Shown here: in pieces, positions 59,668 to 64,000 of the stretch | How the letters are laid out: each line of letters starts with the position of its first letter | Numbering within the stretch: the first letter of the stretch is position 1 | Virus record (IMG/VR): IMGVR_UViG_3300049489_000993 | Location: 25,457 to 89,456 of that record | Source of the DNA: a virus | Length of the DNA: 64,000 bases | Strand: one strand, 5' to 3' | Translations under genes and position numbers: made by a program | The notes under the pieces: model-generated | What the model was told of the DNA's origin: nothing | What the model saw: only the letters and a program-made list of their open reading frames with translations | Databases searched by the model: none

Positions 59668-60020
59668 CGGCGCGCCTTGGCCTTCTCTGCCAGGAGCGAC
59701 GCCACGACGTGGTGGGGCCGGTCATCGGCGCCCAGGCCCACCAGCTCGGCCTCGAGCAAGAACAGGAGCGAGCACGCAGCGCCCGCGAGGTGGGGCAGGC
59801 CCGTTTCCGGGTCGACGTCGTCGCCCCGCCACCACGCGAACAGGTGGCGCAGCGTCGCCGCGTAATAGCGACTGCGTAGGTCGACCAAGCGCCAGTTGTG
59901 GGAAGCGTATTTGCGCGCGCCAAAGGCGAGCACCTCCCCCACTTTCTCGAGCGCCACCGTCGGTAGAAGGTGCAGCGGATTCTTCTCGCCGTCATGCTTG
60001 ACGAAGCTGGCCGGGCTCAT
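59664..60020 (-). CDS. dATP/dGTP diphosphohydrolase-like protein
   Basis: A 118-residue protein from ATG 60020. The pattern KHDGEKNPLHLLP, VGEVLAFGARKYASHNWR, YYAATLRHLFAWWRGDDVDP and GLPHLAGAACSLLFL matches the phage dATP/dGTP diphosphohydrolase (DUF5664/MazZ-type) family, an all-alpha NTP pyrophosphohydrolase fold. It would trim purine dNTPs. It overlaps the methyltransferase by ATGA. No PurZ-type partner is seen in this window. Confidence 0.8.
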   Translation of the reverse strand: MSPASFVKHDGEKNPLHLLPTVALEKVGEVLAFGARKYASHNWRLVDLRSRYYAATLRHLFAWWRGDDVDPETGLPHLAGAACSLLFLLEAELVGLGADDRPHHVVASLLAEKAKARR

Positions 60021-60415
60021 TCGCTCACGCTCCAAAACTTCTCCGGGGGGATGCCCAGCCCAGTCGAGACCGCTTCGATGGTCTCGACCAGCCAATGCTT
60101 GTCTTGGTTTCGCAGGCCGCGCGCGAGCGTGGCGCGGGAGACCCCCGTACGGCGCACCACCTCATCCCAGGTGAGGTTTTGCTCATCCATGGCCTCTTGG
60201 ATGGCGGCGGCGAACCGGCGGCGAAGCTGGAGCGTTTTACGCGCTCTGGGGACCGTGTGCGAGGGGGCCGTCTGCGGAGTAAGCGCGGACAGCTTGGCGT
60301 GAGTCTCCTCACCATCCACCCACAACACGCGGGCGGTGTCCGCCGCTTCGTCGACGGCGACTACGCGCCCCAAACGTCCGCGCACATTCTCCACTACGTC
60401 GTCGCACTTCACCAT
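60017..60415 (-). CDS. XRE-type HTH regulator with N-terminal KOW-like domain
   Basis: A 132-residue protein. Residues about 10-50 (GRLGRVVAVDEAADTARVLW) look like a small beta barrel of KOW type; residues about 66-130 carry a Cro/C1-type helix-turn-helix (LTWDEVVRRTGVSRATLARG, then GLGIPPEKFW). It could be a phage regulator. Overlaps the next gene by ATGA. A DNA target is not visible. Confidence 0.75.
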   Translation of the reverse strand: MVKCDDVVENVRGRLGRVVAVDEAADTARVLWVDGEETHAKLSALTPQTAPSHTVPRARKTLQLRRRFAAAIQEAMDEQNLTWDEVVRRTGVSRATLARGLRNQDKHWLVETIEAVSTGLGIPPEKFWSVSE

Positions 60416-60464
60416 GTCCAGCCCGTCGAAAGTTGGTTCCTTGGGGATCTAACGCGCGGGGGCG

Positions 60465-61307
60465 CTACGGGTTGGCTTTCAACCACGCGGATGCCGACGC
60501 CTCGCCACCGCGGATCATTTCGTCGGCGTCTTGCTGGGACACCTTGAAAGCGAGACCGGAGCCGGGGGCGTCGAGCATGATGGTGCGCGCCTTGAGCGCC
60601 GCGGCCATGTGCGCGGTCGAACACCCCTCGATCATGTCGTCGATGTTGTCGAGGTTGAACTCAACTTTGTTCTTGAACGACTGCACCGCCCTGCCCTGCA
60701 CGCCGGGATGCAAGATCGCCTTGTCGGCTCGGGGGCGGAAGCGCAGGCCGACGACGTCGGAGTCGGCGACGTCGTTGAAGTAGTCAAGGGGGTAGTTGGC
60801 GCGCGTGCCGCCGTCGGTGTGCCAGTGTCCCTTGATCTGCACGGCATCGAAGCCTGGCAGGGACATCGTCGCCCGGCCGGCGATGGCGGGCTCCACCTTG
60901 TCGTCGGCGCCCCACACCTTGCAGGCGTCGGCGGTGCGGTCGCTCGTCACGACGTAGGCGGGCAGGGTGAGCTTGCCCCAATCGGCGGGGAGGGCTTGTC
61001 GGAGCACGGCCAGAATCTTGTCGCCCTTGTAGAGCCCGTGCCAGAACTGGGGCCAGCGGATGCCGCCGAGGTCCAGGAGCTTGTCGATCTCGAATCCGCG
61101 CGCGAAGTCTTCCAGCGCGTCGATTACCTCGAGCGGAGCGCGGTGGTTGTAATGCGCCGCGACGTAGAGCGCGACGAGCCCGCCCCCCGACGTGCCCATG
61201 ATGCGCTTGGGCAGCCGGCCCGCGGCGAACAGCACGCGCAGGGCGCCAATGAACACGAAAAACTTGGTACCGGAGCCGCTCAGCACGTAGGACGTCGGGC
61301 GAATCAT
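60465..61307 (-). CDS. Patatin-like phospholipase
   Basis: A 280-residue protein from ATG 61307. It has SGSGTKFFVFIGAL (oxyanion loop), RIMGTSGGGLVAL (GxSxG nucleophile Ser) and HTDGGTRANYPLD (the catalytic Asp in the DGG motif), the complete patatin Ser-Asp dyad. It would cleave membrane lipids. A role in lysis or host takeover is possible. It lies between an XRE-type regulator and a zinc/winged-helix protein. Confidence 0.85.
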   Translation of the reverse strand: MIRPTSYVLSGSGTKFFVFIGALRVLFAAGRLPKRIMGTSGGGLVALYVAAHYNHRAPLEVIDALEDFARGFEIDKLLDLGGIRWPQFWHGLYKGDKILAVLRQALPADWGKLTLPAYVVTSDRTADACKVWGADDKVEPAIAGRATMSLPGFDAVQIKGHWHTDGGTRANYPLDYFNDVADSDVVGLRFRPRADKAILHPGVQGRAVQSFKNKVEFNLDNIDDMIEGCSTAHMAAALKARTIMLDAPGSGLAFKVSQQDADEMIRGGEASASAWLKANP

Positions 61308-61327
61308 GGGCCACCTCGTGGCGAATC

Positions 61328-61792
61328 CTACGCGCCGGTGACGCGCCAAACGATGGCGCCGCGCCCGCTGCGGGTGTCGCGGCGAGCGCCGGAGTCTTGG
61401 ATCTTGCCGAGCTTCATCAGCTCATGGAGGCGAGCACTTGCGGTCTGATGGCGAAGGTCGAGCTGTTCTTCGATCTCGTCGCAGGTGAGCCCGGCGAGGG
61501 CAGCTTGGATCGTTTCGAGCACGAGCCCTTGCAGCGTGCTCGCGTCGATGGAGGAGAGCGCATCCAGGGAGGTCGCTTGCGCTCGTTTCCGTTGCCGCTG
61601 GGCTCGGCGCGCGTCGTAGGCGGCCTGCTCACCATCGTGAGCGGCGCGACATTGCGCGTGCCATTGCCGGGGCATGCCCGCTTGCGTGGTCGCCAGCACG
61701 ATCTCCCCCGCGAGCGGTCCTGCACAGCGCGGGCACAGCGTCGGCGTCTCGACGGGCAGACCGAAGTCGAGCAAGAGCTGCGCGTCAGGCAT
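61328..61792 (-). CDS. Zinc-ribbon / winged-helix protein
   Basis: A 154-residue protein. TLCPRCAGPLAGE and WHAQCRAAH give a small zinc site near residues 19-50; residues about 90-150 are a winged helix (TCDEIEEQLDLRHQTASARL, then a wing ending GRGAIVWRV). It could be a transcription regulator or DNA-binding factor. Its start lies eight bases inside the clamp-like gene. Confidence 0.7.
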   Translation of the reverse strand: MPDAQLLLDFGLPVETPTLCPRCAGPLAGEIVLATTQAGMPRQWHAQCRAAHDGEQAAYDARRAQRQRKRAQATSLDALSSIDASTLQGLVLETIQAALAGLTCDEIEEQLDLRHQTASARLHELMKLGKIQDSGARRDTRSGRGAIVWRVTGA

Positions 61793-63053
61793 CGCGCAGC
61801 GCCCGCATAGGCTGGCCCACCGCGGTCACTGTGGGGTGCCAGAGCAGCACAGAATCGGTGTCGGTGGCGCCGAACCCGAGCACCATTTGCTCGGGGGGGC
61901 AGACGTCGACGAAGCGTTGGAGGTTCTTGGTGGACACGCAGATGCGGAACACGCCGGTGCCGCCCGCGAGCCCGCCAGGCATTCCCCCCGATGCAGGCTG
62001 CACGCGGCAAGGCACGCTCACCACACATTCGGCGAGCTGCCCATCATCGCCACCGCGCAGCTCCAAGCGGTGGGCCGCCTCGGCCGCCACCACGTACAGC
62101 TTCGTCGACGACGTCTGCGCCTGCACGATCTTCATGTCGCGTAGAGCTTCGGCCAACGCCGTCTTCGCCAACTCCACCAAAAAGGCGGGCGTCTGACTCG
62201 CGATCATGCGCCCCACATCGGCGTAACCGGCCGCATCCCACGGGCGCACGATGCGGTACTCGCCAGTGGCGGGGTCGCAGATCACCGCGAGGCCGGTCTC
62301 CGTCACGCCCATGAACGCTTTGCCATCCGCGTCTCCCGTGACGCCGTCGAAGGCGCCATGCGGCAGGACAAGCGCCGGCAGCGAAGCGTCACAGAACCCG
62401 CCCGCACGCACGAGGGCCGAGTGCTTGTCGGTGGCGTAGCAGGCACCAGCCGCGAGCAAGACGCCGGTGTAGATCGGGTCGGGAACCTTTGGGTCCACGA
62501 AGGGCAGGACGCGCGTGAAAATCGTCGGGTCGACGCGCTGCCACGCGAGCGTGGTGGGCACAGAGAGAATCTCACGCTCCTCGCCCGCGTACACCGCGAG
62601 GGTGAAACGCCGCCGCTCCACTTCGATCTGGAGGCGCCCGGCGCTGTTGAGCGTGAGGTGCGCCTCGGAGCCGGCCAGCCGCAGCGCGCGGTATAGGCGC
62701 TTGCCGTCCACCTTGATGCCCGCTTCAGGCAGGAGCGGGGCCGCAACGGGCACGATCGCCGTGCCGCGCCATCCAGCACCGATCACTGCCTGCTGGGTGA
62801 GCCAGACGTAAGGCGCGGCCTCGTCGAGAAACCGACAGGCGGCGAGCACGCGCTTGGCCAGATTGCTCTCGGGGGCGGATTGAGCCGCCGCGTCCGCCTG
62901 CTCAGCGGGAGCCGGGGCGCGCTCCACTACCTCATGCGCGCCGAGCGCGGCGTCGACGGAGAGGAGAGCTTCACCGGCGCGGTGGATACCGTCCGAGGGC
63001 TCGGCAATGGGCGCAGTCGTGGTGGCTTTCTTGGTGCGTTTCTTCGTCGCCAT
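61785..63053 (-). CDS. DNA polymerase sliding clamp-like protein
   Basis: A 422-residue protein from ATG 63053. After a disordered start (MATKKRTKKATTTAPIAEPS) comes a three-domain pattern that resembles DnaN: VDGKRLYRALRLAGSEAHLT, RRRFTLAVYAGEEREILSVP, TDKHSALVRAG, and a closing VLLWHPTVTAVGQPMRALRD. It would encircle DNA and hold a polymerase; no polymerase is in this window. The assignment rests on fold-like patterns. Confidence 0.65.
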   Translation of the reverse strand: MATKKRTKKATTTAPIAEPSDGIHRAGEALLSVDAALGAHEVVERAPAPAEQADAAAQSAPESNLAKRVLAACRFLDEAAPYVWLTQQAVIGAGWRGTAIVPVAAPLLPEAGIKVDGKRLYRALRLAGSEAHLTLNSAGRLQIEVERRRFTLAVYAGEEREILSVPTTLAWQRVDPTIFTRVLPFVDPKVPDPIYTGVLLAAGACYATDKHSALVRAGGFCDASLPALVLPHGAFDGVTGDADGKAFMGVTETGLAVICDPATGEYRIVRPWDAAGYADVGRMIASQTPAFLVELAKTALAEALRDMKIVQAQTSSTKLYVVAAEAAHRLELRGGDDGQLAECVVSVPCRVQPASGGMPGGLAGGTGVFRICVSTKNLQRFVDVCPPEQMVLGFGATDTDSVLLWHPTVTAVGQPMRALRDA

Positions 63054-63192
63054 GTGGTGCTCCCAAAAGGTCAAGAATCTCGGACGCGGTCACGAGCTTG
63101 TGGACGAGGGCGTGGTCGTGGGCGAGGAGGGGAAGGGCAGCGGCGCAGAGTGCCCGATGCTCGGCGTGGGTGAGCACCAGCAATCGATCCAT
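62971..63192 (-). CDS. Hypothetical small protein overlapping clamp-like gene
   Basis: A 73-residue protein (MDRLLVLTHAEHRALCAAAL), His/Cys-rich at the end (HHDCAHCRALGR), in the second frame over the disordered start of the clamp-like gene. GAGGG precedes its ATG, and the upstream gene stops one base before it. The 83-base overlap makes it less certain. Confidence 0.5.
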   Translation of the reverse strand: MDRLLVLTHAEHRALCAAALPLLAHDHALVHKLVTASEILDLLGAPHGDEETHQESHHDCAHCRALGRYPPRR

Positions 63193-63193
63193 G

Positions 63194-63442
63194 TCACCCT
63201 CGCCGCTGCCATTCCGCGAACTCGGCGGTCACCTCGTCGAGAAACCCGCGCCACATGACGGCATAGAACCGGACAAGCATTCCCAGCTTGATCGCGTCGT
63301 TGCCCGACTGTGCGACGATTTCGTGCATCGCGGTTTCCGCGACTTTGCCTCGCTCGCCCATGCGCGAGACCATGGCGATCAGCGCGCGGCGTACAATCTT
63401 GATCTCGTCGTCGGTGGGCAGCGGTTGCAGGTCAAAGTCCAT
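63194..63442 (-). CDS. Hypothetical helical protein
   Basis: An 82-residue helical protein (MDFDLQPLPTDDEIKIVRRA, then VSRMGERGKVAETAMHEIVA). It overlaps its upstream neighbour by eleven bases. Function unknown. Confidence 0.65.
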   Translation of the reverse strand: MDFDLQPLPTDDEIKIVRRALIAMVSRMGERGKVAETAMHEIVAQSGNDAIKLGMLVRFYAVMWRGFLDEVTAEFAEWQRRG

Positions 63443-63647
63443 CGAGATTGTCTAACGCGCGCCGCAGCGGAGTAGCGTTCCCGGTCTCCAACGATTCCCG
63501 CGCCGCGGCTTCCAATGTCTTGCGGCGGCGCTGCTCAACGGCGAGCTGGCGCTCCAAGATGCGCAGACCATCGGCGAGGCACTGCAAGCGGTCGCTGGAG
63601 TCGACGGCCCGCGGGTGGCCGTCCTCATCGAGGTAGTAAGCCGTCAT
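63432..63647 (-). CDS. Hypothetical small helical protein
   Basis: A 71-residue protein from ATG 63647 (MTAYYLDEDGHPRAVDSSDR), with a coiled-coil body (LERQLAVEQRRRKTLEAAAR). It overlaps the upstream stop by ATGA. No function assigned. Confidence 0.6.
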   Translation of the reverse strand: MTAYYLDEDGHPRAVDSSDRLQCLADGLRILERQLAVEQRRRKTLEAAARESLETGNATPLRRALDNLDGL

Positions 63648-64000
63648 TCGGCAGAGCCGCCTGCGTCGTCGTCCTCGGTTTGGGCGAAGTCCCCCTCGCC
63701 GCGCGCCCATTGCTCGGCCACAATCAGCAACTTGGACTTGGGGCCGGGCTTGGGGAGAATCGCGGTGCGAGAGCGGTGGGCCTCGCGTGCAAACAGCTCG
63801 CCGCAGCCGGCGTAGCGGCACCGCTCGGAAACGCAGAGCTGCCCCGAGGAGTCTTGGAGCTGCGCGCACATCTCGATCGCCAAGGTGGACCAACGGCGCT
63901 TGCAATGGACTTCCCCATCGCGCACCGCTTCACGTAGCCATGGGGGGCGGGGGTCCGGGCGGGCGTGCTTGGGGATAGGGGGCAGCTCAATCGGGGTGCG
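63644..64000 (-). CDS. Partial zinc-motif protein, 5' end beyond window
   Basis: 119 codons up to the window edge, with no stop or certain start. It contains CVSERCRYAGCGELFAREAH, probably a zinc-binding module, followed by an acidic tail. The upstream part is Pro/Arg-rich (PPIPKHARPDPRPP). An internal GTG at 63925 is a possible shorter start. Function unknown. Confidence 0.6.
   Translation of the reverse strand, partial: RTPIELPPIPKHARPDPRPPWLREAVRDGEVHCKRRWSTLAIEMCAQLQDSSGQLCVSERCRYAGCGELFAREAHRSRTAILPKPGPKSKLLIVAEQWARGEGDFAQTEDDDAGGSAE

Noticed and set aside
59664-60020. Evidence for a Z-genome (2-aminoadenine) phage
   Set aside because: Only the hydrolase-like gene is present here; no PurZ-like synthetase or DatZ is visible, so the claim is not supported.
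57388-63461. Recurring TCTAACGCG word near three gene ends
   Set aside because: An 8-9-base word repeated three times in 64 kb is near chance, and the copies have no common position relative to genes.
1-64000. tRNA genes, CRISPR arrays, integrase or transposase
   Set aside because: None could be recognised by reading. Small RNA genes would need a covariance search to exclude fully.

Overview
The window is a GC-rich (by eye, well above 60 percent) piece of a tailed-phage genome with a contractile tail (myovirus morphotype, Caudoviricetes). Every supported gene is on the minus strand, so the biological order runs from position 64000 down to 1. Genes are tightly packed, and many neighbours share an ATGA, GTGA or TGATG stop/start overlap, which suggests translational coupling. 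I see no tRNA, rRNA, CRISPR array, integrase or transposase. No host marker is visible, so the host cannot be named beyond a bacterium with GC-rich DNA. The window cuts genes at both ends, so the genome is larger than 64 kb.

Region 1 (about 64000 to 51600) is an accessory, replication and nucleotide block. It has a sliding-clamp-like protein, a zinc/winged-helix protein, a patatin-like lipase, an XRE-type regulator, a dATP/dGTP diphosphohydrolase-like protein, a beta-class DNA methyltransferase, a deoxynucleoside kinase and many small proteins of unknown function. A 42-bp near-palindrome and a 9-bp-stem hairpin lie in its two largest gaps.

Region 2 (about 51600 to 36600) is packaging and head assembly. 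It has an M15 peptidase endolysin and a large terminase interrupted by a LAGLIDADG intein exactly in its Walker A motif. Next come a large polyvalent protein with a HEWGH metallopeptidase motif, a 1044-residue protein with a Dps-like ferroxidase head and a long Ala/His-rich repeat tail, the portal, and a MuF-like minor head protein.

Region 3 (36585 to 28110) opens with a very large SNF2 helicase plus pyrophosphatase-like polyvalent protein, whose DExH box is split by a second intein. A complete Vsr/DUF559-type homing endonuclease gene lies inside that intein DNA in a different reading frame. Then come a zinc protein, prohead protease, an acidic scaffold-like protein and the major capsid protein. 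Terminator-like hairpins sit just before the protease and just after the capsid gene.

Region 4 (28109 to 16000) holds small structural, head-tail joining and neck genes, mostly unrecognised. Region 5 (16001 to 1) is the tail in Mu-like order: sheath, tube, a tail-assembly chaperone pair with a candidate programmed frameshift, tape measure, hub, spike, a LysM plus gp25-like baseplate protein, a gpJ-like baseplate protein and a tail fibre. Several virion proteins (capsid, sheath, fibre) carry inserted or repeated beta-domain modules.

The most notable features are the intein with an out-of-frame nested nuclease, the second intein in the terminase, and the Dps-like virion-module protein.
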